Source: UBA937 sp031549725 (GTDB lineage Bacteria > Spirochaetota > Spirochaetia > Treponematales > Breznakiellaceae). Taken from it: DNA of 18,816 nucleotides. Below the pieces are notes generated by a model, which was not told where the DNA came from, ran no database searches, and saw only the letters and a list, made by a program, of their open reading frames with translations. The stretch lies in NCBI GenBank assembly GCA_031549725.1, contig JAVBPH010000065.1, positions 1 to 18,816 of the forward strand, read 5' to 3'. The position numbers were made by a program, and so were the translations under genes. Below are positions 1-8,545 of the stretch, piece after piece; the stretch's first letter is position 1; each line of letters opens with the position of its first letter.

Positions 1-140
1 GCCTTTTTCAAAACTCGGTTAGTTTTGAAAAAGGCTTTTGCAGAAAGAATGCTATTTCCTTACCCATACATAAAATAGTATTCTTTCTGCACTTACATCT
101 AAGGTTGCTTTTTCAAAATTTGACATTTTGAAAAAGCCTC
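1..140 (-). repeat. Three-hairpin repeat element, left copy
   Basis: Read on the minus strand (140 to 1) this is the same element as at 18680-18816, with only 2 differences over 137 aligned bases, both in the loop of the first hairpin. It holds three hairpins: 107-137 (13-bp stem GCTTTTTCAAAAT), 40-90 (18-bp stem on the plus strand with one G-T, 15-nt loop) and 1-35 (perfect 15-bp stem, loop CGGTT on the plus strand). The junction motif CCTTAGATGTA lies between the first two hairpins. The element begins 6 bases after the stop codon of the membrane protein gene, on the same strand, so its first hairpin could also end that transcript. The window edge may cut it. Confidence 0.9.
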
Positions 141-146
141 AAGTGA

Positions 147-449
147 TTAATGTTTCCGGGTTTTCCGGATAATCATCACCAGAAAAGCGATGATAAAGAA
201 AATCGGCGGCAGAACCGGTAAAAGGATTGATGTAAACGGAACCGACCCAATAGATAAAACCGTATCCCCCACAATGCCAAAAAAGTTCAAAATAGAATAT
301 ACCGTATTTACATATGCCGCAATGGTCCCGATGACAATAAGCATCCATGCCACATCCCTTGTTTTGGACCAGAGCATGATTGCAAAAAATGAAGACAATG
401 CCCCTACACAGAGCTGGCTCGAAATATAAATAATCTCTCCTGCATCCAT
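147..449 (-). CDS. Small hydrophobic membrane protein, function unknown
   Basis: A 100-residue protein with three likely membrane segments (about residues 10-27, 33-57 and 68-93) and a basic tail (RKTRKH), which by the positive-inside rule suggests a cytoplasmic C-terminus. I do not recognise the family. No clear Shine-Dalgarno sequence precedes the ATG, so the start is uncertain; a GGAGAG lies just inside the reading frame. It follows the aminotransferase-like gene by about 85 bases on the same strand and may be co-transcribed with it. Its stop codon lies directly against the left three-hairpin repeat. The opposite-strand frame over the same bases looks like a shadow, because the hydrophobic pattern is coherent only on the minus strand. 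Confidence 0.55.
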   Translation of the reverse strand: MDAGEIIYISSQLCVGALSSFFAIMLWSKTRDVAWMLIVIGTIAAYVNTVYSILNFFGIVGDTVLSIGSVPFTSILLPVLPPIFFIIAFLVMIIRKTRKH

Positions 450-534
450 ATTACTAGTATCTTTTTTTTGGACCTAAATAGCAAGAGGCGAAAAAGCCCC
501 TTTTGGAGAAACGCAAAAATTAACCGCCCTGCTG

Positions 535-1389
535 TCAATCTCCAAAATCGGTCAGTAAAGTCTTCAATTTTGAAAGTTCCCCCGGGGACAGGGAATCCGG
601 TTTTACCGGCAGGATCAGGGGTAAATTCCTTTCCGGCGGCAGCAGGAAACCGCCTTCAAAAAACCGGAGAAAGATTCTTTCATAATGGCTTTCATCTTTT
701 TTGTCCGGACTGCTCAGATAGATTCCCCTTTGCTGCCAGGGAGTACCGGTTAACCCCTTGGCCAATTCGGAATAATCCGCTGTTCCTGCCGACATCTGTC
801 TAATCAGCGCATAAATTGATGAGAGCAACCCGGAAAAAACCACCGGAGATATTAAATCCGGGGGAGGGAATTTTTCAGATATGGCTTTTTCCACTAAAAG
901 AACCCCGGGACCGTTCATCCAGGAAAAGGGCAGAACCGGTATAAGAATATCCGTTGAGATACACAATTTTTCCGCATCATGTAAAAAAGGACGCCAAAGT
1001 GAAATAGAATGGTGGGGTGAAACCTGCCCCAGAGCAGGATCCGCCAGAAACATCTGGACCGGGTATTCAAATTCTGCTTTAGCGAGGGCATTCTTCATGG
1101 ATTCCCAATTTTTATAGATCCGTGCGACCCTGCCGGGAAATAACCGGAGAAAAGCCTTTTCCAGTCTGCCCTCAAAATGATGCGGAAAGGGAACAAAAAG
1201 CCCCCGGGATGCGTTGTTCTTAAATTCTCTTAATTGATGGGGAACCGTATGTCCCAATACGGCCTGTCCGCCGTACTGCCAAAGATCCACCACCCGGCTG
1301 TAGCCGTCGGTGTAAAGCCTGTAATCCCTGGCACGGCGGATCCGGGGAAGCTTTCTTAAAAGAGGTGAAGAAGAACCATCATCGTACAT
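535..1389 (-). CDS. Shrunken class III aminotransferase-like protein
   Basis: A 284-residue protein. Its N-terminus (about residues 15-75: RARDYRLYTDGYSRVVDLWQ, then GGQAVLGH, SRGLFVPFP and LFPG) has the look of the N-terminal part of class III (fold-type I PLP) aminotransferases such as glutamate-1-semialdehyde aminotransferase. The C-terminus (FLRFFEGGFLLPP...LSPGELSKLKTLL) matches the end of that family. The usual length is about 420-450 residues, and the central PLP-binding part with its DE-x-x-x-G and catalytic lysine motifs is not recognisable. I infer a degenerate homologue that may not bind PLP. The start is an ATG without an obvious Shine-Dalgarno sequence (CCCCC just upstream). It lies downstream of purD by 211 bases on the same strand; no purine link is evident. 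Confidence 0.65.
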   Translation of the reverse strand: MYDDGSSSPLLRKLPRIRRARDYRLYTDGYSRVVDLWQYGGQAVLGHTVPHQLREFKNNASRGLFVPFPHHFEGRLEKAFLRLFPGRVARIYKNWESMKNALAKAEFEYPVQMFLADPALGQVSPHHSISLWRPFLHDAEKLCISTDILIPVLPFSWMNGPGVLLVEKAISEKFPPPDLISPVVFSGLLSSIYALIRQMSAGTADYSELAKGLTGTPWQQRGIYLSSPDKKDESHYERIFLRFFEGGFLLPPERNLPLILPVKPDSLSPGELSKLKTLLTDFGD

Positions 1390-1600
1390 GGGGGAATTTT
1401 AATATGATTAAACAAGGATAGCAAGCCATATCCCTGATTTATGACAATTAAAAATACTGAATTGGATGATGAAGAAATGTATTGCCCGGTTTAAGAATCG
1501 TACAGGAACTTTGAAAGAAACGCCGTGCATTACTTAATCTTCATTATGAAAGGATACTCCCATCCTGCAAAAATAATCGCAGGGATTAAATACCAGGGAG

Positions 1601-2911
1601 TCACACCTCAAGATTTTCCTTCCCGATATCCTTCCGGTATCCCATCCCCTCAAACTGGACCGTTTCCATGGCGCGGTATGCCCTGTTCCAGGCATTCTCC
1701 GCATCATCACCATAGGCGGATACCGCCAAAACCCGGCCGCCGCTGGTGATAAGTGTATTTTCATTGTTCAGGGAAGCTCCGGCAACAAACAGTTTAGCCC
1801 GGGTAGTTTTAAATGCTTCTCCATCAATAACAATAGGATCCCCCTTCCGGTATGATCCGGGATATCCCCCGGCCACGGCCACCGGAGCACAGACCGCACC
1901 TTTCTTCCAGGAGAGATTAAACGAATCCAGCTTACCCTCAAGAATGGCTAAACACAAATCAGCAAAATCAAAATCCATCAGGGGCAGCACCGCCTGGGTT
2001 TCGGGGTCCCCCAGGCGGACATTGTATTCCAGAAGAAAACACCGGTCTTCATGAACCATAAGTCCAAAAAAGATAAAACCCCGGTAATCCATTCGTTCCT
2101 CTAAAATTCCCTTAAGAGTTGGCTGCAATATAGAAGAAATAAAATCCGATTTTGCTTTTTCCGAATAATCCGGGACCGGGGCAACAGCCCCCATACCGCC
2201 GGTGTTTGGTCCCCGGCCTCCGTCAAACCGGCGTTTATGGTCCCTGGCGGAAATAAATGGAATAATAGTTCCATGGTTATCCTTTACATCCACCGCGGCC
2301 AGGATGGACACTTCCCTGCCTTCAAGGAATTCCTCCAGGACAACGGTTTTTCCCGCATCTCCTAAAGATGAATCTTTCATAAAAGAAACTAATGCCTCTT
2401 CGGCTTCCTGGTAATCAGGGGCAATAATTACCCCTTTCCCTGCGGCCAATCCATCGGCCTTGATAACCAGGTTTTTTTTCCCGGCAGAAAAATAATTCTT
2501 GGCATAGGCTGCGGCTTTTTCATAACTGGAAAAACCTTCGCTTTCCGCAGTCCTGACTCCGTACTTTTTCATAAAGGTCTTTGAAAATACCTTGCTGGAT
2601 TCCAACTGGGATGATTTTTTATCGGCTCCGACAATAGCCAACCCGGCGTTCCTGAAGGCGTCTGCCAGCCCGGCCGCCAAGGGCACTTCGGGACCTACCA
2701 CAGCAAAATCGATCCTTTCCTTTTTCGCAAATTCAATAAGGCTTTTCCATCCTTCAGGGTTATCGGAAAATGCAATGTTGGAACATTTGGCTTCCCCGGC
2801 GGTTCCTCCGTTTCCAGGCGCAGCATACACATGGGTTATCTTTTTTGACTCCGCCAGCTTCCATGCCAGGGCGTGTTCCCTGCCCCCCGATCCAATAACC
2901 ATGACCTTCAT
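1601..2911 (-). CDS. purD: Phosphoribosylamine-glycine ligase (GAR synthetase)
   Basis: Joins glycine to 5-phosphoribosylamine with ATP to give GAR, the second step of purine synthesis, in the cytoplasm. The 436 residues match the usual family length (about 420-430). Visible marks are the N-terminal MKVMVIGSGGREHALAWKL, the ATP-grasp stretch KADGLAAGKGV near residue 152, GGMGAVAPVP near 240, and LLEYNVRLGDPETQ near 292-305, which carries the metal-binding Glu and Asn. The ATG is preceded by AGGGGAA at a suitable distance. It is the last gene of the pur operon, 55 bases after purH, as in the Bacillus order. No convincing terminator follows its stop. Confidence 0.96.
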   Translation of the reverse strand: MKVMVIGSGGREHALAWKLAESKKITHVYAAPGNGGTAGEAKCSNIAFSDNPEGWKSLIEFAKKERIDFAVVGPEVPLAAGLADAFRNAGLAIVGADKKSSQLESSKVFSKTFMKKYGVRTAESEGFSSYEKAAAYAKNYFSAGKKNLVIKADGLAAGKGVIIAPDYQEAEEALVSFMKDSSLGDAGKTVVLEEFLEGREVSILAAVDVKDNHGTIIPFISARDHKRRFDGGRGPNTGGMGAVAPVPDYSEKAKSDFISSILQPTLKGILEERMDYRGFIFFGLMVHEDRCFLLEYNVRLGDPETQAVLPLMDFDFADLCLAILEGKLDSFNLSWKKGAVCAPVAVAGGYPGSYRKGDPIVIDGEAFKTTRAKLFVAGASLNNENTLITSGGRVLAVSAYGDDAENAWNRAYRAMETVQFEGMGYRKDIGKENLEV

Positions 2912-2966
2912 CTATGTTCCCCTATATCAAAAAATCAATCTCTTTAAATCCAAATGATCCCGGATC

Positions 2967-4583
2967 CTAATGTTTAAAATGACGGATACCGGTAAACACC
3001 ATAGCAACACCAAGTCTGTCGCATGCTTCGATGGAAAGCTTATCATTTATAGAACCGCCGGGCTGGACAATCGTTTTTATTCCATATTCGGCCGCTGTTT
3101 CAACGATATCGGGAAACGGGAAAAAAGCATCCGAAGCAAGTACCCTGGCAGGTTCGCCGTTTCCTGTACCAGCTTCCAGGGAAGCCTTAATAACACCGCG
3201 GCTTCGTTCCAGAGAATCCCTGGCGGGCCAAATCCGGTTGGTCTGCCCCCCGCCGATTCCCACGGCGGCTCCGTCTTTTACAATAACAATGGCGTTGGAC
3301 TTTACAAAGGTGACGGTCCTCATGCCAAAAATCATATCGTCAAAATCCCCGGGGTCGGGCTGGGCTTTGGTAACCACCTCCCATTTTTCCAGAAGCTTCC
3401 TGTCACCGTCCTGCACTAAAAGGCCCCCGTCCACGGTGATACATTCCTTTTCCTCCAGAGGTGCATGGGTTATTTTCATGATCCGCAAATTTTTCTTAGC
3501 CTTCAGAATTGACAGGGCTGGTTCATCAAAATCAGGGGCCGCAATAATTTCGCAGAAAATTTCCGAAATCTTCCCGGCGGTGGCAGCATCAACCCCGGTA
3601 CTGCAGGCAATAATGCCTCCGAATATCGATACGGGATCGCAGGCATAACATTTTTCGTAAGCCTCCAGAAGGGTGCTTCCCATGGAAGCACCACAGGGGG
3701 TGTTATGTTTCACCGCCACACAGGCAATCTTCTTGCCTGCGGATCTTTTTCCCTGAAGGGCATCCACTTCACCCTGACCCATGGGCGGGGTATGCCCGTC
3801 ATCCAGTCCATGGGCACAAACCGCCTTCCATGCCAAATCCAGGTCCCTGATATTGTTGTAGCTTAATTCTTTCCCATGAAGCTGTTCCATGGAACCCATC
3901 ACACCCGGCCTGTCGGTGTTCAGGTAGAGCGCCGCCGCCTGATGTCCGTTTTCACCATACCTGAGGGACTGGGCCTTGTGCAAAGACAGGGGCCAGTAGT
4001 CCGGGAAAGGATCGTCCAGAAGGTACCGGGCAATGGCCGCATCATAAGCCGAGGTCAGATCAAAAACTTTCCCGGCAAGTCTTTTGCTGAATTCCCCGGG
4101 AATGTTTCCCGCATCCAGATGCTTTATGGTTTCATCGTAGTCCGCCGGGTCCGTCAGGACCAGCACATGATGGAAATTTTTGGCTGCGGACCGGAGCATG
4201 GTGGGGCCGCCGATATCGATAAACTCAACGGTCCCATCCAGGGTAAGCCCCGCCTGAACTTTTTCAAAAAAGGGATACAGATTTACACAGACCAGGTCTA
4301 TTGTCCCAATGTTCAGGTTCTCCAGGGTTTTCATGTGTTCATTATCATCCCGGCGGGCCAGGAGACCCGCATGTATGATGGGGTGCAGTGTCTTCACCCG
4401 TCCATCCAGGATTTCGGGAAATGCCGTAACCATTTCAATCCCGGTGACGGTTACCTGATTTTCCTGTAAATATTTAAAGGTCCCGCCGGTGGATATGATT
4501 TCCCAGCCGTTTTTTTCCAGGTATTTAGCCAGGGTTAAAATTCCCTCTTTGTTATACACACTCATCAGCGCCCGGCGTTTCAT
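2967..4583 (-). CDS. purH: Bifunctional AICAR transformylase / IMP cyclohydrolase
   Basis: Carries out the last two steps to IMP: formyl transfer from 10-formyl-THF to AICAR, then ring closure. At 538 residues it is slightly longer than usual. The N-terminal MGS-like cyclohydrolase domain (about 1-200) has the STGGT and GRVKTLHP motifs. The transformylase domain has AVKHNTPCG near residue 290, with the catalytic Lys-His pair, and ends in VFTGIRHFKH. An oddity is RYGENGHQ near 206-214, where the family almost always has RYGENPHQ. The ATG lies one base after the purN stop, and its Shine-Dalgarno AAGGAG sits inside the end of purN, so the two are probably translationally coupled. Confidence 0.97.
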   Translation of the reverse strand: MKRRALMSVYNKEGILTLAKYLEKNGWEIISTGGTFKYLQENQVTVTGIEMVTAFPEILDGRVKTLHPIIHAGLLARRDDNEHMKTLENLNIGTIDLVCVNLYPFFEKVQAGLTLDGTVEFIDIGGPTMLRSAAKNFHHVLVLTDPADYDETIKHLDAGNIPGEFSKRLAGKVFDLTSAYDAAIARYLLDDPFPDYWPLSLHKAQSLRYGENGHQAAALYLNTDRPGVMGSMEQLHGKELSYNNIRDLDLAWKAVCAHGLDDGHTPPMGQGEVDALQGKRSAGKKIACVAVKHNTPCGASMGSTLLEAYEKCYACDPVSIFGGIIACSTGVDAATAGKISEIFCEIIAAPDFDEPALSILKAKKNLRIMKITHAPLEEKECITVDGGLLVQDGDRKLLEKWEVVTKAQPDPGDFDDMIFGMRTVTFVKSNAIVIVKDGAAVGIGGGQTNRIWPARDSLERSRGVIKASLEAGTGNGEPARVLASDAFFPFPDIVETAAEYGIKTIVQPGGSINDKLSIEACDRLGVAMVFTGIRHFKH

Positions 4584-4584
4584 A

Positions 4585-5256
4585 TCAATGCTCCTTTTCG
4601 TTTATGGCTTTAATTAAAATCACTGCAGCATCCACAATTGCTGTGTGTTCTTCATGATGTATCCGTTCAGCCAGTTCTTCGGGGCTGTCCCCAGGAAGAA
4701 CCGGAACTTTTCTCTGCAGTATGATAGTCCCCGTATCCGTACCGGCATCAACAAAATGCACCGTACATCCCGATTCGGTTTCCCCCGCATCCAGCACCGC
4801 CTGGTGTACCTTCATGCCGTACATCCCGTCCCCGCCGAATTTCGGCAGCAGCGACGGATGAAGATTGATCATTTTTCCAAAAAACGAAGAAATCAATGGC
4901 CCCTGAAGAATAGAAAGAAACCCTGCCAGAATAATGCCGTCGATTTTCAGGGACTCGGCCCTTTCAAAAACCCGTTCCGATAGTTCCAGGTTCCGTTCTG
5001 TTCTGGGTAACCCCCTCTGGGGCGTTTCAACAAAAAATGGAATCCCGGCCTGCTCTGCCCTTTCGAGGGCAAACACCCCGGCCCGGTCCGAGAGAACCGC
5101 CGCGATGGTACCGTTCTCCAGTTTCCCTGACTTTTCTGCATCGATTAAAGCCTGAAGGTTTGTTCCGCTGCCAGACACCAGAACCATAATCCGGGCAGTT
5201 TTTTTTTCATTTTCCGGCAAAACGTACTTCCCTCTTACCGGGTTCAACCCATCCAA
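4585..5256 (-). CDS. purN: Phosphoribosylglycinamide formyltransferase
   Basis: Transfers a formyl group from 10-formyl-THF to GAR. Seen: the substrate loop VLVSGSGTNLQAL, the catalytic Asn-His in INLHPSLLPKF, and the catalytic Asp region VDAGTDTGTI. The start is ambiguous. The ATG at 5256 has GGGAG five bases upstream, but adds about 20 residues to the family N-terminus and overlaps purM by 50 bases. A TTG at 5220 has AGAGGG upstream and fits the family length better. A classic ATGA overlap with the purM stop exists at 5210, but it is out of frame because the following run has nine A; ten A would give MKKKTARIMVLVSGSG. The catalytic body is certain; the start is not. Confidence 0.93.
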   Translation of the reverse strand: MDGLNPVRGKYVLPENEKKTARIMVLVSGSGTNLQALIDAEKSGKLENGTIAAVLSDRAGVFALERAEQAGIPFFVETPQRGLPRTERNLELSERVFERAESLKIDGIILAGFLSILQGPLISSFFGKMINLHPSLLPKFGGDGMYGMKVHQAVLDAGETESGCTVHFVDAGTDTGTIILQRKVPVLPGDSPEELAERIHHEEHTAIVDAAVILIKAINEKEH

Positions 5257-6292
5257 TCTCCCAGGCAGGATACCCCTGGCGGTCCAGGACTTCTATACAG
5301 GTTTTTGCATCCGCCTTGTCCACAGCCAGAACAAAACCAATTCCCATATTAAAGGTGTTGAACATTTTTTTCCGGAGTTCCGTATCGTTTCCCAGAATTT
5401 TTGCGCCTTCCATCTGGGCAGCATCTCCCTGGAGGGTTCCGCCGTTCATTCCGTAGGCAATCCGGTGAAAAACCGGAGGAACGGTCCAGCCGTCCCTGCG
5501 GATGACCGCATCAAAATCCAAAGCGAACATCCGGGGAATATTTTCGTAAAAACCACCGCCTGTAATGTGGGACATCCCATGGACATCAACGGACTTCATC
5601 AATTCCAGGATGGGTTTCACATACAGCCGGGTCGGTTCAAGCAGGGCCATCCCAATGGGCATGCCGCCAAAATCCTCGTGCAGGTCCGGCAGGACCTTCC
5701 TGATCAAACTGAATCCGTTGGAATGAGGACCGGAGGAAGCAATCCCAATTAATGAATCCCCTTTTTTTATCCGGGACCCATCAATAATATCCTTCCTGTC
5801 CACAATCCCCACGGCAAAACCGGCTATATCATATTTGCCTTCATCATAAAACCCGGGCATCTCCGCGGTCTCGCCGCCCAGCAGCACCGTCCCGGTTTCT
5901 TTGCAGCCCCGGGCAACCCCTTTCACTAAATCCGCTGCGATGGATGCATCAAGCTTTCCGCAGGCCAGATAGTCCAGGAAAAATAAGGGCTTTGCTCCAT
6001 GGCAAAGAATATCATTTACACACATGGCTACACAGTCGATGCCCAGGGTATCATATTTTTTCAGTCTGAAACCGACTTCAAGTTTTGTTCCCACTCCGTC
6101 GGTTCCGGATACAAGAACAGGTTCTTCCATACCCTGCCCCGCGCTGATCAGATCTTTCAGGGAAAACATTCCGGCAAAACTGCCGATCCCGTTGATCACC
6201 GCCGGGTTCATCGTTCCTGCGGCCAGGTCCCGGTATTTTTCAACCGCCCGGTACCCTTCCTCGATATCGACCCCGGCCTGTTTGTAATCCAT
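5207..6292 (-). CDS. purM: Phosphoribosylformylglycinamidine cyclo-ligase (AIR synthetase)
   Basis: Closes the imidazole ring of FGAM with ATP to give AIR. The 361 residues from the chosen start fit the family (about 345-350). I start at the ATG giving MDYKQAGVDIEEGYRAVEKY, the usual N-terminus, with AAGGA seven bases upstream. An ATG at 6340 is in frame but adds an unrelated 16-residue stretch and lacks a ribosome site. Motifs: SGTDGVGTKLEVG near 61-72, GGETAEMPG, SSGPHSNGFSLIRK and HITGGGFYENIPR. It overlaps the start of purN and follows purF after 117 bases, the widest gap within the operon. Confidence 0.96.
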   Translation of the reverse strand: MDYKQAGVDIEEGYRAVEKYRDLAAGTMNPAVINGIGSFAGMFSLKDLISAGQGMEEPVLVSGTDGVGTKLEVGFRLKKYDTLGIDCVAMCVNDILCHGAKPLFFLDYLACGKLDASIAADLVKGVARGCKETGTVLLGGETAEMPGFYDEGKYDIAGFAVGIVDRKDIIDGSRIKKGDSLIGIASSGPHSNGFSLIRKVLPDLHEDFGGMPIGMALLEPTRLYVKPILELMKSVDVHGMSHITGGGFYENIPRMFALDFDAVIRRDGWTVPPVFHRIAYGMNGGTLQGDAAQMEGAKILGNDTELRKKMFNTFNMGIGFVLAVDKADAKTCIEVLDRQGYPAWEIGWVEPGKREVRFAGK

Positions 6293-6329
6293 AACATCAT
6301 CCTTATTAAAAATATTAATGGGAATAATA

Positions 6330-6345
6330 TCCGGATTCATCCGGA
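6330..6345. repeat. Perfect short palindrome in the purF-purM gap
   Basis: TCCGGAT, two bases, then ATCCGGA, a 7-bp perfect inverted repeat in the only sizeable spacer inside the pur operon, about 40 bases upstream of the purM start. It is not followed by a T-run on the minus strand, so it is not a normal terminator. It could be an mRNA stabiliser or processing hairpin; this is a guess. Confidence 0.35.
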
Positions 6346-6409
6346 ATAGTATCCCCGGTAATTCAGATGGTCCCTAACTTCGTTTTCCCGGAGGATGCAA
6401 AAACATTCC

Positions 6410-7813
6410 TCAGCCAACCTGTTCCGATACCGGCATGGGGTATTCCCCGGTAAAACAGCCCAGGCAGTAATCATTTCCGCCGTCGATGGATTCCAGAAGC
6501 CCCGGCACACTGATAAAGGCCAAACTGTCCGCACCGATGGTTTTCCTTAAATCTTCCACGTCATTCGCATTGCTGACCAGATCTTTCCGGTGGGGAGTAT
6601 CAATGCCAAAATAACAGGGGAACCGGACCGGCGGCGAACTGATCCTGATATGGACCTCCTCGGCTCCGGCTTTCTTCAGAATGGCCACCAGCCGTTTTAT
6701 AGTAGTACCCCGGACAATGGAATCATCAATTACCACCACCCGTTTCCCCTTGACTTCACTGTGGATTACATTATGTTTTACCGATACGGTCTTTTCCCTG
6801 ATGGCCTGGTCGGGGGCAATGAAGGTCCGGGCAACGTATTTGCTTTTCACAATCCCAAGACCGTAGGGGGTCTTTGTGGCCCGGCCATAACCGATAGCCG
6901 CGGGAATCCCCGAATCGGGAACACCTATAACCATATCCGCCGCAATCCCGGATTCCCTGCCAAGAATTTCCCCGGCCCTGATCCTTGACTCATACACATC
7001 GACCCCGTCAATAACAGAGTCAGGCCGGGCAAAATAGACATACTCAAAGGCACAGCCCGCCCGGTTTGTTTTTTCCGTAAAGGTAAACGACTGGACCTCA
7101 TCCTTATTGATGATGATGATTTCTCCGGGTTCCACGTCCCGGATAAATTCGCCCCCCACCGCATCGATAGCGCAGGATTCACTGGCCAGAATATAGGACC
7201 GGCCCAATTTGCCGAAACAGAGGGGCCGGATTCCGTTAGGATCCCTGGCGCCCACCAGAGCATGATCGGTTAAGACCGTAAGGGCATAGGACCCCTTGAT
7301 AAATTTGATGGTGTCCGTCAAAGCCTTTTCCAGGCCCTTCTTATAATTTTTGGTAATAAGCTTTACGATTACTTCGCTGTCACTGCTGGAGGTAAACCCC
7401 ATACCGGAATCTTCCAGGAGTTCCCGGACCACATCCGCATTGGTCAATGTACCATTGTGTGCTACAGCTACAGACCCCAGCTTAAAGCGGTTCAGGAAAG
7501 GCTGGGCATTTTCAATGCTGCTGGTCCCGGAAGTGGAATACCGGACGTGACCTATAGCACCATGCCCCTTAAGGCTGGACAGAACATCCGGAGGAAAAAC
7601 CTCACCCACCAGGCCCATGCCCTTTTTAAGATCCAGGCCGTTTTTGCCTACAGCGCAAATTCCTGCACTTTCCTGCCCCCGGTGCTGTAAGGAAAACAAC
7701 CCGTAATACACCAGGGGAACCACATCTCTTTCCTCATCCTGGGAAAAGATCCCAAAAACTCCGCATTCTTCGTGGAGCTTATCATCGTACTCTGGATCAT
7801 CAAACTGGTTCAT
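6410..7813 (-). CDS. purF: Amidophosphoribosyltransferase (glutamine PRPP amidotransferase)
   Basis: First committed step of purine synthesis: PRPP plus glutamine to 5-phosphoribosylamine. The 467-residue protein is of the Bacillus type. It has a 16-residue propeptide (MNQFDDPEYDDKLHEE) before the catalytic Cys17, then CGVFGIF and LQHRGQESAGI. The PRPP-binding motif VVVIDDSIVRGTT is near residue 358. Cysteines in GCAFEY, RFPCYFG and the C-terminal CLGC near 450 fit the ligands of the 4Fe-4S cluster seen in Bacillus PurF. The start is the ATG at 7813 with AGGAA upstream; an in-frame TTG two codons earlier lies too close to that site. It follows the purC stop by 9 bases. Confidence 0.96.
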   Translation of the reverse strand: MNQFDDPEYDDKLHEECGVFGIFSQDEERDVVPLVYYGLFSLQHRGQESAGICAVGKNGLDLKKGMGLVGEVFPPDVLSSLKGHGAIGHVRYSTSGTSSIENAQPFLNRFKLGSVAVAHNGTLTNADVVRELLEDSGMGFTSSSDSEVIVKLITKNYKKGLEKALTDTIKFIKGSYALTVLTDHALVGARDPNGIRPLCFGKLGRSYILASESCAIDAVGGEFIRDVEPGEIIIINKDEVQSFTFTEKTNRAGCAFEYVYFARPDSVIDGVDVYESRIRAGEILGRESGIAADMVIGVPDSGIPAAIGYGRATKTPYGLGIVKSKYVARTFIAPDQAIREKTVSVKHNVIHSEVKGKRVVVIDDSIVRGTTIKRLVAILKKAGAEEVHIRISSPPVRFPCYFGIDTPHRKDLVSNANDVEDLRKTIGADSLAFISVPGLLESIDGGNDYCLGCFTGEYPMPVSEQVG

Positions 7814-7822
7814 CAGCAATTC

Positions 7823-8545
7823 CTAGGAAATCCGGTTCAGGATTTCGGTATAGGCTTCTTTCAAATTTCCCAGGTCCCGGCGGAATACATCCTTGTCGAG
7901 TTTCCGGTTTGTTTTTGCATCCCAGAAACGGCAGGTGTCCGGGGAAATTTCATCCGCCAGGACCAGACGGCCATCTGCGGTCCTTCCGAACTCAAGTTTA
8001 AAATCAATCAGGCGGATTCCCCTGTCCAGGAAAAAAGCCGAAAGAATTTCATTTACTTTTCCGGCGGTTTCGAAAATTTGTTTTATTTCTTCAAAGGTGG
8101 AAATACCAATAGCCACCGCATGGTAGTCATTAATCAGCGGGTCCCCCAGGGAATCGTCCTTATAGGATAATTCAAAGACCGTGGTCTTCAAAGGTGTCCC
8201 TTCTTCCAGGCCCAGCCTTTTTGCCATGGAACCGGCTGCCACATTCCGCACGATCACCTCCAGGAGAACAATTTTCACCTTGTCACAGAGCATTTCCCGG
8301 TCGGAAAGGCGGACCTTAAAATGGGTGGGTATCCCTTTGGACTCCAGAAGTTCAAACAGTCCGGATGCAATTTTATTGTTCAGGATTCCCTTATCGTTAA
8401 TGGCTTCTTTTTTTTCGCCGTTAAAAGCGGTGGTATCATCCTTATAATAGATGATAACAAAATTGTCATCGCTGGAGGCATAGACTTTTTTTGCCTTACC
8501 TTCATACAGTTCTTCCTTTCTGGTGATGTGAGCATACTTGTTCAT
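7823..8545 (-). CDS. purC: SAICAR synthetase
   Basis: Condenses CAIR with aspartate using ATP to give SAICAR. The 240 residues match the compact bacterial form. Motifs are LYEGKAKKVY at 13-22 (ATP-binding loop), KDDTTAFNG near 36, VRNVAAGSMAKRLG in the middle and SPDTCRFWD near 200, the substrate-binding signature. Its ATG overlaps the purE stop (ATGA), and AAGGA lies seven bases upstream, so translation is probably coupled to purE. Confidence 0.97.
   Translation of the reverse strand: MNKYAHITRKEELYEGKAKKVYASSDDNFVIIYYKDDTTAFNGEKKEAINDKGILNNKIASGLFELLESKGIPTHFKVRLSDREMLCDKVKIVLLEVIVRNVAAGSMAKRLGLEEGTPLKTTVFELSYKDDSLGDPLINDYHAVAIGISTFEEIKQIFETAGKVNEILSAFFLDRGIRLIDFKLEFGRTADGRLVLADEISPDTCRFWDAKTNRKLDKDVFRRDLGNLKEAYTEILNRIS

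Noticed and set aside
190..429. Plus-strand frame opposite the small membrane protein
   Set aside because: No hydrophobic or family pattern and no ribosome site; the minus strand gives a coherent membrane protein.
6293..6340. Longer purM start
   Set aside because: It adds a non-conserved leader without a ribosome site, whereas the ATG at 6292 gives the family N-terminus.
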